Below are positions 35,544 through 45,008 of a stretch of DNA of 64,000 nucleotides, piece after piece. Origin of the DNA: Hyphomicrobiales bacterium (GTDB lineage Bacteria; Pseudomonadota; Alphaproteobacteria; Rhizobiales; Rhizobiaceae); the NCBI GenBank assembly GCA_900471605.1, contig UCEY01000035.1, positions 1 to 64,000 of the forward strand, in the 5' to 3' direction. A program made the translations under genes and the position numbers. The notes under the pieces are model-generated. The model had not been told where the DNA came from and did no database searches. It saw only the letters and a list, made by a program, of their open reading frames with translations. Within the stretch, counting starts at the first letter, position 1. Each line of letters begins with the position of its first letter.

Positions 35544-36101
35544 ATGGCGCAGGACGGCATAAAGACCCCCGAGGAAGTTTTCACCTTCTGGTTCAGGGAA
35601 CTGAGCCGCAAGGACTGGTTCGAGAAGAACGAGGCGCTCGACGAGGCGATGCGCAAGCATTTCGCGGCCACCCATCTTTCGCTTGCGCGCGGCGAACTCG
35701 ATGCGTGGCGCACGTCGCCGGAAGACCGGCTGGCGGCGGTGATCGTGCTCGACCAGCTTTCGCGAAATCTCTATCGCGGTTCGCCGCTGGCTTTCGCCGC
35801 CGACTGGCTGGCCTTGCGGGAAGCGCGGCTTGCCATCGAGGCCGGTGCCGATATGGCGGTGCTGCCCGAACAGCGCGGCTTCTTCTATCTCCCCTTCGAA
35901 CATTCGGAAGTCCTCGCGGATCAGGATCGTTCGGTGGAGCTCTTCACGTTGCTGGGGGATGCCGATTATCTGGATTACGCGGAACGTCACCGCGTGGTGA
36001 TCCGGCAGTTCGGCCGCTTCCCGCATCGAAATGCGCTGCTCGGCCGGGAATCGACCGCCGCCGAGCTGGAATATCTGGCCCGGCCCGGCGCCGGTTTCTG
36101 A
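35544..36101 (+). CDS. DUF924 family protein
   Basis: Conserved protein of 185 residues. The opening PEEVFTFWFRELSRKDWFEKN and the central VIVLDQLSRNLYRGSPLAFA plus FFYLPFEHSEVLADQD identify DUF924, a soluble alpha-helical (TPR-like) family of unknown function. GAGGAGAT precedes the ATG. It follows the UPF0303 gene by 11 bases and converges with the GlsB-type gene. Confidence 0.9.
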   Translation: MAQDGIKTPEEVFTFWFRELSRKDWFEKNEALDEAMRKHFAATHLSLARGELDAWRTSPEDRLAAVIVLDQLSRNLYRGSPLAFAADWLALREARLAIEAGADMAVLPEQRGFFYLPFEHSEVLADQDRSVELFTLLGDADYLDYAERHRVVIRQFGRFPHRNALLGRESTAAELEYLARPGAGF

Positions 36102-36110
36102 TCTCAAAGG

Positions 36111-36362
36111 CTAACGACGGAACATGCGCGCCACGGCGATGAGGATGCACGCGCCGATGAAACCGGCAATCAGGTAGCCGATCCAGCCGCCGAGCACGAT
36201 GCCGAAGACGCCGAGAATGGCATTGGCGATGATGGCGCCGACAATGCCCAGAATGATGTTCATGATGACGCCCATGTCGCTTTTCATGAACTTTTCGGCG
36301 AGCCAGCCGGCAATGCCGCCGATGATGATGGCTGCGATCCAGCCGATACCTGCTTGTTCCAT
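36111..36362 (-). CDS. GlsB/YeaQ/YmgE-type membrane protein
   Basis: Transglycosylase-associated family protein (PF04226) of 83 residues with three glycine-rich helices: GWIAAIIIGGIAGWLAEKF, IMNIILGIVGAIIANAIL and GGWIGYLIAGFIGACILI. Members are small stress-induced inner-membrane proteins of unknown mechanism. Confidence 0.93.
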   Translation of the reverse strand: MEQAGIGWIAAIIIGGIAGWLAEKFMKSDMGVIMNIILGIVGAIIANAILGVFGIVLGGWIGYLIAGFIGACILIAVARMFRR

Positions 36363-36558
36363 GACTTACCCTCAGTAGATTGTTGGGACGGGGAAACGCG
36401 AGGAAATGTTCCAGGTTCCACGAATTGTTCCAATTCGCGACCAGGCGCTACACCATTCCTTTTCTTCGCCCAGAAGTCACTCTATTTTCGCGGGCGAATC
36501 CGATCGAAAGACAAAGAGCAGACATTTGGCAGACCTTATCACGACCGGCCCTTCGACC

Positions 36559-39006
36559 ATGCGGCGGATGGCCCGCGCGGTCCTCGCAGCGCTCCTGATC
36601 GCAGCCGCCCCGCTGAGCTTGCCGTCGCAGGCTTTCGCCCAGGCGCAGCAGCAGGCCCAGGGACAGCGCCAGGAGCAGGTGCCGCCAAACGTCACCGCCG
36701 ATTCCATCAATTCGGACATGAAGGGCAAGATCGACGCGATCCGGCAGCAGCTCGATTCCTTCCGCAACCGGATCCAGAGCGACGCGGATGACGATGCGCG
36801 CCTGGCGGAACTTCGGGTTCAGGCCGAAGCGATCGTCGGCGAAATGCGCTCCACGTCGGATGCGATGCGCACGCGCGTCGAACAGATCCAGGCCCGCCTC
36901 AAGAGCCTTGGCGAACCGCCGGCGGCGGGGCAGCCTCCGGAAGCGCCGGCGGTTGTCGAAGAGCGCAACCGGCTGCTGAACGAGCGTTCGGAGCTCAACA
37001 TCATCGTCGACGACGCCGGCCAGCTTTCCAACAGCGCCACCCAGCTCGCCAACACGATCACCAACCTTCGCCGCGCGCTGTTTACCCAGACGCTCTTCCG
37101 CCACACCGAGTTGTCGGGCGAACTGTTCACCGATGCCGGCAACGCCTTGGTCGCGGAGATCCGCAACTTCGGCTCGACCTTCGGCAACTGGATCGGTTTC
37201 GTGTGGAAGTTCAAGAAGCTGCAGCTGCTGGGGGCCCTGGCGCTGTCGCTCGGCGCGGCCATGCTCTTCCTATCCGGCGGCTACCGGCTGTTCGGGCGCT
37301 TCATCCGGCGCAGCGACCAGGAACATCCCCCCTACATAAAGCGATTGTCGGTGGCCTTCTGGTCGACCGTGGTCCAGACCGTGTCGCTCGCCGCCTTCCT
37401 GGTCGCCTCGTTCCTGTTCCTCGACGGCTTCAATGTGCTGAGAGCGGATATCACGCCGATCGTGGTGACCTTTTTCGGCTTTGTCTGGTTCGTCAATTTC
37501 GTCTGGAAGCTCACCTACGGCGTATTGGCGCCCGGGGAGCCGGAATGGCGGCTGGTGCGGATCACCAATCGCGGCGCGCGCCTGCTGACGCTGGCCGTGC
37601 TTGCCATGGCGATCGTCAACGGGCTCGACTATCTGCTCGGGGCGATCAGCGAGGCGCTCAATTCGCCGCTGGTTCTGACGATCGTCAAGAGCCTGCTCGC
37701 CTCGGTCATCATCGGGCTCATCCTGATCGCCATCTCCTTCATCAAGCCGCGGCTTGTCGAAGGCGAGGATCTCGATGCCCCGGGGCATCGCTGGCCGCGC
37801 TTCTTCCCGCTGTTCCTGCGCGTCATGGGCCTGCTGCTCATCCTGTCGGTGCTGACGGGTTATGTGGGGCTCGCGCGGTTCGTCTCGACGCAGATCGTGC
37901 TGACCGGCGCGGTGATCGTGCTGATCTATATCGGCCTCCTGTCCGGCAGGGCGATTTCGAAACAGGGGGCGTTCACGGATACGGCCGCCGGCCGGCGGCT
38001 GGCGGAACGCTTTCATTTCGGCGAGGTATCGCTCGATCAGGCGGGGCTTGTCGCGGGACTGGGCATCTACGCCTTCGCGCTGATGCTCGGCATCCCCCTC
38101 ATTCTTCTGACCTGGGGTTTCCAGATCGCGGATATCGAAGCCTGGATCTACAGCTTCTTCACGCAGATCCGAATCGGCAATATCTCGATCTCGATCGTCG
38201 GCATTTTCGGCGGAATCCTGCTTTTCGGCCTCGGCTTCGTCGTCACGCGCTGGGTACAGAAGTGGATCGACGGCAACGTGCTGGCGCGCAGCCAGGTGGA
38301 TCTCGGCGTCCGCAATTCGGTCAAGACCGGTATCGGTTATCTCGGCATCGGGCTTGCGGTGATCGTCGGTGTCTCGGCTGCCGGCATCGACCTGTCGAGC
38401 TTCGCGCTGGTCGCGTCCGCCCTGTCGGTCGGCATCGGTTTCGGCCTCCAGAATATCGTGTCGAATTTTGTGTCGGGACTGATCCTGCTTGTCGAGCGAC
38501 CGTTCAAGGTGGGCGACCATGTGGTGACCGGGGCGACGGAAGGCATCGTCAAGCGCATCTCGGTGCGCGCCACCGAGATCGAGACGTTCCGCAAGCAGTC
38601 GATCATCGTGCCGAATTCCGACCTCATCAATTCCCCGGTCGGCAACTGGACGCATCGCAACAAGATCGGGCGTTCGGAAGTGCCGGTCGCGGTCAGCTCC
38701 CACAGCGATCCGCAGAAGGTGATGGACATTCTTCTGGAGTTGGTCGACCAGGTGCCGGAAGTACTGCGCAATCCGGAACCGCATGTGGAGTTCCTGACCT
38801 TCGGCGCCTCTTCGCTGAATTTCGAACTGCGGTTCCATCTGGCCGACATGGGCGAAGGCCTGAGGATTCGCAACAATCTGAGGATCGCCATCCTCAAGCG
38901 GTTCAGGGAGGAGGGGATCGAGATCCCGTTCCCGCAGCAGGAAATCGTCTTCCATCGCGGCAAGCCGATCCTGTCGGAGGAGGGCGATGCGAGAGGCGGT
39001 GCGTGA
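36559..39006 (+). CDS. Large mechanosensitive channel with DUF3772 domain (MscS family)
   Basis: MscS-type channel of 815 residues. Signal peptide (VLAALLIAAAPLSLPSQAFA) then a periplasmic DUF3772 coiled-coil region (about residues 30-210), around ten membrane helices, and the C-terminal MscS pore and beta domain (GIGFGLQNIVSNFVSGLIL then RPFKVGDHV). Such long MscK/MscM-like channels protect cells from hypo-osmotic shock. The ATG at 36559 begins the signal peptide; the frame is open back to 36406 but that part is poor coding sequence. No strong ribosome site was found for any start. Confidence 0.88.
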   Translation: MRRMARAVLAALLIAAAPLSLPSQAFAQAQQQAQGQRQEQVPPNVTADSINSDMKGKIDAIRQQLDSFRNRIQSDADDDARLAELRVQAEAIVGEMRSTSDAMRTRVEQIQARLKSLGEPPAAGQPPEAPAVVEERNRLLNERSELNIIVDDAGQLSNSATQLANTITNLRRALFTQTLFRHTELSGELFTDAGNALVAEIRNFGSTFGNWIGFVWKFKKLQLLGALALSLGAAMLFLSGGYRLFGRFIRRSDQEHPPYIKRLSVAFWSTVVQTVSLAAFLVASFLFLDGFNVLRADITPIVVTFFGFVWFVNFVWKLTYGVLAPGEPEWRLVRITNRGARLLTLAVLAMAIVNGLDYLLGAISEALNSPLVLTIVKSLLASVIIGLILIAISFIKPRLVEGEDLDAPGHRWPRFFPLFLRVMGLLLILSVLTGYVGLARFVSTQIVLTGAVIVLIYIGLLSGRAISKQGAFTDTAAGRRLAERFHFGEVSLDQAGLVAGLGIYAFALMLGIPLILLTWGFQIADIEAWIYSFFTQIRIGNISISIVGIFGGILLFGLGFVVTRWVQKWIDGNVLARSQVDLGVRNSVKTGIGYLGIGLAVIVGVSAAGIDLSSFALVASALSVGIGFGLQNIVSNFVSGLILLVERPFKVGDHVVTGATEGIVKRISVRATEIETFRKQSIIVPNSDLINSPVGNWTHRNKIGRSEVPVAVSSHSDPQKVMDILLELVDQVPEVLRNPEPHVEFLTFGASSLNFELRFHLADMGEGLRIRNNLRIAILKRFREEGIEIPFPQQEIVFHRGKPILSEEGDARGGA

Positions 39007-39158
39007 CGATCCGCTCCCGCAGCCCGCGCGGCCATTCTGATAACCGTCGCGGGCTGGCTCTCGGCATGTCGTAATCAGGCGTTTGGCTCGCCTGCCGGAA
39101 TTGCATAGTCCCTTCAGTTTGCGAAGAGGCCACACGAGGCCGAAAAGGGGTTCATTCC

Positions 39159-41672
39159 ATGAAGACACATGCACGGGCGGTGGTGGTCGGCGGCGGCGTG
39201 GTCGGTGTTTCGACGCTTTATCACCTGGCGAAAAAGGGCTGGAACGACGCGGTCCTGATCGAACGCAAGGAATTGACCTCCGGTTCGACCTGGCATGCCG
39301 CAGGTCTGCTACCGCTCTTCAACCTTTCCTATTCGGTCGGCCAGCTGCATAAATATTCGGTGCGGTTCTATCAGGAACTGCAGGAGGAGACCGGCATGAA
39401 TGTCGGTTTCTCGAAAGTCTCGAACATCCGTCTCGCCCGTACAAAGGACCGCTGGGAAGAGTATATGTATTATGCCGGGATCGCCGAGACGATCGGCGTC
39501 ACCGTCAACGTCCTGACGCCGGAACAGGTCAAGGAGATCTGGCCGCTCTGCGAGACGGACGGCATTCTCGGCGCCATCCAGCATCCGGACGACGGCTATA
39601 TCCAGCCGGCCGACCTCACCCAGGCACTTGCCAAGGGAGCGCGTGACCTCGGCGCCACGATCTACCGCAACACGACCGTGACCGCGATCGAACAGCAGCC
39701 GGACGGGCTCTGGAAGGTGACCACCGACAAGGGTGAGATCACGGCCGAACACGTCATTTCCTGCACGGGTAATTTCGCCCGCAAGACCGGCGAGATGGTC
39801 GGCATCAACATTCCGGTCATCCCGGTCGAGCACCAGTATATCGTCACCGAGCCGCATCCGGCGATCCAGGAGCGCAAGGCCAAGGGCCTGCCGGAAATGG
39901 GGGTCCTGCGCGAATCGGATTCGTCCTGGTACATGCGCGAAGAGAATGGCGGCCTGCTGCTCGGGCCCTACGAAGTCGGCGCGCCCGTCTGTTACGTCGA
40001 CGGCCCGTCGGACGAGAGCGAATACGAGCTCTTCAATGAAGAACTCGACCGGCTGATGCCCTATATCGAGACTGCCATCGTTCGCGTGCCGGCATTCGGA
40101 GACGTCGGCATCAAGAAGGTCTATAACGGTGCGATCGCCTATACGCCGGACGGTTCGCCGATCGTCGGCCCCGCACCCGGCCTCAAGAACTTCTGGCTGA
40201 ACGAGGGTCATTCCTTCGGCATCACCGCCGCCGGCGGCGCCGGCTGGCAGCTTGCCGAGTGGATCGTCGATGGCGAACCGACCGTCGACATGATGGGCGT
40301 CGATCCGCGTCGTTTCGGACCTTACGCAACGGAAGGCTACCTCATCGCCAAGAACGAAGAGGCCTATGCCAATGTTTTCACGATGCATTATCCGGACGAG
40401 GAGCGCTCCGCCGCGCGCCCGCTCAAGACCACGCCGGTCTATGATCGGCTGAAGAAGATGGGCGCTGTTTTTGGCTCCGTCTATGGCTGGGAGCGCGCCA
40501 ACTGGTTCGCGCCGCAAGGCTACGAGGTGCCCAAGGAAGAACTCGGTGTCGGCGTGGACGTGCTGACCGCCCACAACCATGCACCGGCGCTGGAAGACGG
40601 CCGGATCGTCGAAAAATGGTCGTTCCGCCGCTCGAACTATTTCGAGCATGTCGGCAACGAGATCAAGAACGTCCACAAGAATGTCGGCGTGCTCGACATG
40701 TCCGCCTTCGCCAAGATGGAAGTGTCCGGCCCGGGTGCGCGCGCCTTCCTCGACGGGATTTTCGCCAACGCGATCCCGAAGAAACGCGGCCGCATCGCGC
40801 TCTGCCACCTTCTGACAAAACAAGGCGGCGTGCGCTCCGAATTCACCGTCTACGAATGGGCGCCGAATCGTTTCTACCTCGTCTCGGCCGGCGCCTACGA
40901 GGCGCACGACCAGGATTATCTGCGTAAGCTCGCGCCGACGGATGGCTCGGTGAAGCTCACCCAGATCACCCAGAAGTTCGGTGTTCTGGTTCTCGCCGGC
41001 CCGAAGTCCCGGCAGGTTCTGAAGAAGCTCACCCGCACCAGCCTTGAAAACAAGGATTTCCCCTGGCTTTCCGGCAAGGAGATTTCTGTCGGCATGGCGT
41101 CCGCCCATGCGCTGCGCGTCAACTTCGTCGGCGAACTCGGCTGGGAACTGCACCATCCGATCGAGATGCAGAACTACATCTTCGACAAGCTGATGGAAGC
41201 CGGCGCCGAATTCGGCATCAAGCCCTTCGGCATCCGTGCCATGCTCTCAATGTCGGTCGAGAAATCCTACCGGCTGATCCCGCGTGAAATGTCGATCGAA
41301 TACAATGCCTATGAGTCCGGCCTCGACCGGTTCATCAAGACCGACAAGGAGTTCCTCGGCAAGGAAGGGCTGCTCTCCTACAAGGAGAAGGGCCTGAAGT
41401 GGAATTTCTGCACGCTGGTGGTCGAGGGGGCCAACGACGTCGACGCCCGGGGTTCGGAGGCAATCTACAATCAGGCAGGCGAACTGATCGGCCGCGCCAC
41501 CAATGGCGCCTACGGCTGGCGAATCGGCAAGTCGCTGGCGCTGGCGATGGTAAAGCCGGGTTATGCGGAGGCGGGGACCCAGCTGAAGATCAAGATTCTC
41601 GGCAATCTCTACAATGCGAGCGTCGTCCCAGAAAGTCCGTTCGACGCCGACAACGTCGCGCTGCGCGCCTGA
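39159..41672 (+). CDS. FAD-dependent oxidoreductase with GcvT domain (dimethylglycine/sarcosine dehydrogenase-like)
   Basis: Flavoenzyme of 837 residues with the dimethylglycine-dehydrogenase layout: N-terminal DAO domain (GGGVVGVSTLYHLAKKG), then FAO_M and GcvT folate-binding domains (about 430-830). The histidine that carries covalent FAD in dimethylglycine dehydrogenases is conserved, H46 in SGSTWHAAGL. Such enzymes oxidise N-methyl groups and pass formaldehyde-level carbon to tetrahydrofolate. Near a betaine methyltransferase island and a GlxA-type regulator, dimethylglycine (the product of betaine demethylation) is a likely substrate; sarcosine or other N-methyl amines cannot be excluded. 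Confidence 0.88.
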   Translation: MKTHARAVVVGGGVVGVSTLYHLAKKGWNDAVLIERKELTSGSTWHAAGLLPLFNLSYSVGQLHKYSVRFYQELQEETGMNVGFSKVSNIRLARTKDRWEEYMYYAGIAETIGVTVNVLTPEQVKEIWPLCETDGILGAIQHPDDGYIQPADLTQALAKGARDLGATIYRNTTVTAIEQQPDGLWKVTTDKGEITAEHVISCTGNFARKTGEMVGINIPVIPVEHQYIVTEPHPAIQERKAKGLPEMGVLRESDSSWYMREENGGLLLGPYEVGAPVCYVDGPSDESEYELFNEELDRLMPYIETAIVRVPAFGDVGIKKVYNGAIAYTPDGSPIVGPAPGLKNFWLNEGHSFGITAAGGAGWQLAEWIVDGEPTVDMMGVDPRRFGPYATEGYLIAKNEEAYANVFTMHYPDEERSAARPLKTTPVYDRLKKMGAVFGSVYGWERANWFAPQGYEVPKEELGVGVDVLTAHNHAPALEDGRIVEKWSFRRSNYFEHVGNEIKNVHKNVGVLDMSAFAKMEVSGPGARAFLDGIFANAIPKKRGRIALCHLLTKQGGVRSEFTVYEWAPNRFYLVSAGAYEAHDQDYLRKLAPTDGSVKLTQITQKFGVLVLAGPKSRQVLKKLTRTSLENKDFPWLSGKEISVGMASAHALRVNFVGELGWELHHPIEMQNYIFDKLMEAGAEFGIKPFGIRAMLSMSVEKSYRLIPREMSIEYNAYESGLDRFIKTDKEFLGKEGLLSYKEKGLKWNFCTLVVEGANDVDARGSEAIYNQAGELIGRATNGAYGWRIGKSLALAMVKPGYAEAGTQLKIKILGNLYNASVVPESPFDADNVALRA

Positions 41673-41704
41673 CGCCCGGCTAGAAGTAAGAAATCATTGA
41701 CGTT

Positions 41705-41738
41705 AACAGGCGGTCTTCGGGCCGCCTGTTCCGTTTTT
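41705..41738 (+). terminator. Rho-independent terminator after the dehydrogenase gene
   Basis: Stem AACAGGCGG / CCGCCTGTT around loop TCTTCGGG, followed by TTTTT at 41734-41738. Separates the dehydrogenase gene from the receiver operon. Confidence 0.88.
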
Positions 41739-41827
41739 GGACGAGGGGGCGCCCGGATTAACGGTTCTGCAAAGCGTTTGTAATACGGCTGTTAGCAGAG
41801 GGGATATTATTTATTGACAGGGGCACC

Positions 41828-42676
41828 ATGACATTCCTCGGCATTTCCGGGATGCAGTATTCCGGCCAATCACTGGCAAACTCCCGCATCCTGCTTGCGG
41901 AGGATTCCAACGTCTTTACTTCGATGATCGGTACCCGGCTCAAGGAGCTGTTCGGCATCGAAGTCGAGATCTGCCGCAACTTCGAGGAATTGCAGTTCGC
42001 CTATGACCGCTCGAGCGAGCCGGTGACGCTGGCGATTTCCAATATCAACCTGCCGGGCGCGGAAAACGGCGAGGCGCTGGAATATCTCGTCGATCTGTCG
42101 ATCCCGACCATCGTCTTTACCGGCACGTTCCACGAAGAGACCCGCGACAAGCTGCTGACCAAGGACATCGTCGACTACATCCTCAAGGACAATGTCTTTG
42201 CCGTGGAGATGCTTGCCGAATCGGTCTGCCGGTTCCTCACCAATCATCGTCACCATGTGCTGATCGTGGACGACAGCCCGACGGCCCGGGCGCTGCTTTC
42301 GAGCCGTCTGAAGCGCTACAATTTCCGGGTGAGCGTCGCCGAAAACGGTGCCAAGGCGCTGGAGATCCTCAAGAAGAACCCGGATATCGGCCTTGTCGTT
42401 ACCGACTACAACATGCCCGATATCGACGGTTTCGAACTGACCCGCCGCATCCGCTCGGTGCGCGGCTCGCATGAGCTCAGGATCATCGGCGTGTCGTCCT
42501 CGTCGAACCGGCTGCTCTCGGCCCGTTTCCTGAAGGCGGGCGGCAACGATTTCATGCTGCGGCCGTTCATCGACGAGGAGTTTTACTGCCGCGTCAACCA
42601 GAACCTGGATACGCTCATTCAAATCTGGTCGATGCAGGCGAAACGTCAGGAGCCGACGGTCAAGAACGTCGCCTGA
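41828..42676 (+). CDS. Dual-receiver response regulator (PleD-like REC-REC)
   Basis: Protein of 282 residues made of two receiver domains. REC1 (about 18-138) has the acidic pair E25-D26 and K120, but the acceptor position is Asn (N72 in AISNINLPG), so it cannot be phosphorylated normally. REC2 (about 143-260) has D148/D149 and acceptor D193 in VTDYNMPDIDG, but the conserved Lys is Arg (R245 in DFMLRPF). Downstream, 18 bases after the stop and in the same frame, lies a GGDEF gene; together they match the PleD architecture, cut in two. Confidence 0.85.
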   Translation: MTFLGISGMQYSGQSLANSRILLAEDSNVFTSMIGTRLKELFGIEVEICRNFEELQFAYDRSSEPVTLAISNINLPGAENGEALEYLVDLSIPTIVFTGTFHEETRDKLLTKDIVDYILKDNVFAVEMLAESVCRFLTNHRHHVLIVDDSPTARALLSSRLKRYNFRVSVAENGAKALEILKKNPDIGLVVTDYNMPDIDGFELTRRIRSVRGSHELRIIGVSSSSNRLLSARFLKAGGNDFMLRPFIDEEFYCRVNQNLDTLIQIWSMQAKRQEPTVKNVA

Positions 42677-42694
42677 TCCTCCAAGGATTTGCGC

Positions 42695-43303
42695 ATGCCC
42701 TATCTTCAGAGCCAGCACTTCCGCGAGACGGAGCGTCTGACCTACGGTTGGGCCGCGCCGTCGCCGGTGCAGATGGAGGGGGCGAGCCTGACCGCCGATC
42801 CGTTGACCGGCTTTGCCAACCTGAAGGAATTCTACCGGGTTGGTCCGTCGCTGGTGGGAACGTGCCTTTCCGAGGGCACGACCTGCGCCACCGCGATCGT
42901 GGATATCGATTATTTCCGGCGGCTAAACGACACCCATTGCGAGGAAACGGTCGCCGAGGTCCTGAAGGCGACCGCAGCCAGGCTGGAGGCTGCGTGCAAA
43001 GGTGGCCGGCATCTTCTCGCCCGGCTCGACGACGAGGAGTTCGGGCTGCTTCTGGTCGGCCTCGACGGTGAGGCCGCGACGGATTTCTGCGAGACGCTGA
43101 GGTTGGAGATCGCGGGCATGCGCTTTAGTTCCGGCGACGGCGAGTTTTCGATTACCGTCTCGATCGGCCTTGCCGAAGTCTGCGGTCCGGAGACTTTCGA
43201 CAATTATCTGAATGCCGCAGAACAATTCCTGTTCATGGCAAAAAGCTACGGCCGCAACCAGGTCTTTTCGGATTATACGATCGTGCTGCAGGCGGCGGGC
43301 TGA
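42695..43303 (+). CDS. Degenerate GGDEF-domain protein
   Basis: Protein of 202 residues with a diguanylate-cyclase fold: DPLTGFANLKEF, DIDYFRRLNDTHCEE and the ending FLFMAKSYGRNQVF. The signature GGDEF is replaced by DDEEF (residues 112-116, RLDDEEFGLLL) and no RxxD inhibitory site precedes it, so c-di-GMP synthesis is doubtful. The ATG at 42695 has CCAAGGA 8 bases upstream. It is in the same frame as the REC-REC gene, separated by one TGA and 18 bases, so it is probably translated separately and acts as the output partner. Confidence 0.85.
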   Translation: MPYLQSQHFRETERLTYGWAAPSPVQMEGASLTADPLTGFANLKEFYRVGPSLVGTCLSEGTTCATAIVDIDYFRRLNDTHCEETVAEVLKATAARLEAACKGGRHLLARLDDEEFGLLLVGLDGEAATDFCETLRLEIAGMRFSSGDGEFSITVSIGLAEVCGPETFDNYLNAAEQFLFMAKSYGRNQVFSDYTIVLQAAG

Positions 43304-43320
43304 CCCGCCGCGGTTGAAGT

Positions 43321-44349
43321 TCAGACCACGACGCCGGCGCGCGACGTGCTCATGTTGAGCTTGCGCTCGGCGCGTTCCTGCTGCGGCGAACGGTTGTAGA
43401 CCTCGCGGTAACATTTCGAGAAATGCGACGCGGACACGAAACCGCAGGCCACCGCCACCTCGACCACCGGCATCGACGACTGTACGAGCAGGTGCCGTGC
43501 CCGGTCGAGCCGGATCTCCAGATAATAGCGCGCCGGAGAGCGGCCCATTTCCTGGCGGAACAGGCGTTCGATCTGACGCCGCGAGAGGCCTGCATCGTCG
43601 GCGATCTCCACCAGCGACAGCGGTTCGGAAAGATTGTTCTCCATCACCTCGATGATCGACAGGACCTTGGCGTTCTGGACGCCGAGGCGAGCGCGCAGCG
43701 GCAGGCGCTGGCGATCGTGCGGGTTGCGGACACGGTCGGTCAGCTGCTGCTCGCAGACCCGGTTGACGAGGTTTTCGCCGAAATCCTGGCCGATCAGGTT
43801 CAGCATCATGTCCAGCGAGGCGGTCCCTCCGGCGCAGGTATAGAGGTTCGAATCGACCTCGTAGAGATCCGCATAGACCTCCGCCTGCGGGAAGGCTTCG
43901 GCAAAGCCCGGCAGGTTTTCCCAGTGGATGGCGCAGCGCTTGCCGTTCAGCAGTCCTGCCTGGGCAAGGACATGGGCACCGGTGCAGAGGCTGCCGACGG
44001 CGATGCCGCGATTGTAGGTCTCGCGCAGCCAGGCATTGACCGACTTGTTCTGGAACTCCTCGACGTAGACGCCCGAGCAGACCAGAACCATGTTCGGGCG
44101 GTTTTCGCCCGACAGGCTGCGGCGTTCGTCGGCAAGCGACGAGTTGACTTCAATCCCGATGCCACTGGACGAATAGACTTTTTCACCGTCGACGGAACAG
44201 AGACGCCAAGTGTAGGCGGAGTATCCGAGCATGCGATTGGCAATTCGCAAGGTCTCCACTGCCGCCGCAAACGGAAGCATGGTAAAGTGGGGAACCAGGA
44301 AAAAGACGAGAGAACGTTTCGCTGTCGGGGCCTTGCTCATCACATTCAT
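43321..44349 (-). CDS. GlxA/GbdR-type AraC-family regulator
   Basis: Regulator of 342 residues: N-terminal class I glutamine-amidotransferase-like domain (LVFFLVPHFTMLPFAAAVE, CTGAHVLAQAGLL) and C-terminal AraC DNA-binding domain (DDAGLSRRQIERLFRQE and VACGFVSASHFSKCYREVY). GbdR-group members sense glycine betaine or dimethylglycine and activate demethylation genes; the setting between a dimethylglycine-type dehydrogenase and a betaine methyltransferase island suggests this role. Target sites were not identified. Confidence 0.85.
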   Translation of the reverse strand: MNVMSKAPTAKRSLVFFLVPHFTMLPFAAAVETLRIANRMLGYSAYTWRLCSVDGEKVYSSSGIGIEVNSSLADERRSLSGENRPNMVLVCSGVYVEEFQNKSVNAWLRETYNRGIAVGSLCTGAHVLAQAGLLNGKRCAIHWENLPGFAEAFPQAEVYADLYEVDSNLYTCAGGTASLDMMLNLIGQDFGENLVNRVCEQQLTDRVRNPHDRQRLPLRARLGVQNAKVLSIIEVMENNLSEPLSLVEIADDAGLSRRQIERLFRQEMGRSPARYYLEIRLDRARHLLVQSSMPVVEVAVACGFVSASHFSKCYREVYNRSPQQERAERKLNMSTSRAGVVV

Positions 44350-44584
44350 GCCGTTGTTCCCCTTGTCCTGGCCGTACGTTGCGGCCTGCGCTTTTCTTCA
44401 AAAGCGACATTGGCACGGGAAAAGGCGGCGGAGAAGGACTTTCGACGACAAGTGAATAACAATTTTGCGACATGGAACGGTCGCAGCGAACGCTGGCTAT
44501 CGGGGAACGGGCGTCACCGAGCAGCGGCCCGAGGGCGACATGGCCCGCTTTACGTCATCGTATGCGGGCCATGAGGTTGGGAGG

Positions 44585-44794
44585 TTATTGGCGATGCGAT
44601 GCGGCATTGGTCGTCGGCCATCCGATGTCCTTGCGGATTTCTGCCGGCAAACCTTCCAGCATGCGTTCGGTTTGGCGGCGGTGCCATTGATCGCGAAGTC
44701 TTACCGCCACGGTCAGGGCAGGGCGGATGAACGAGGCGAACGACGACGTCAGAGGCCGGGAGCGATCGCTCTCCTGATAGGTGATCATGGTCAT
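44585..44794 (-). CDS. DUF1127 (YjiS-like) small protein
   Basis: Small basic protein of 69 residues. The C-terminal half RLRDQWHRRQTERMLEGLPA followed by EIRKDIGW is the DUF1127 signature. DUF1127 proteins of Agrobacterium affect phosphate, carbon and RNA turnover, possibly through RNA-linked mechanisms. The in-frame overlap on the plus strand (44465-44845) is a shadow. Confidence 0.82.
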   Translation of the reverse strand: MTMITYQESDRSRPLTSSFASFIRPALTVAVRLRDQWHRRQTERMLEGLPAEIRKDIGWPTTNAASHRQ

Positions 44795-45008
44795 GTCGGT
44801 TCTCCTTGGGTGTTTGACGGAACATGCGCCCAGCCGGGACGATGAACGCTGTCAATCCATCAATCAATCGGATAGAATTTATGCGTCCCATGAAATTCTG
44901 TTTGGTATGGGCGCTTGCTTCCGATGCTTTTGACTATGCGCCCCCTTTGACATTCAATCAAACGAAATGATATGGTGTTTAAGTTCAGAATTATTGATAG
45001 AGGCTGAC

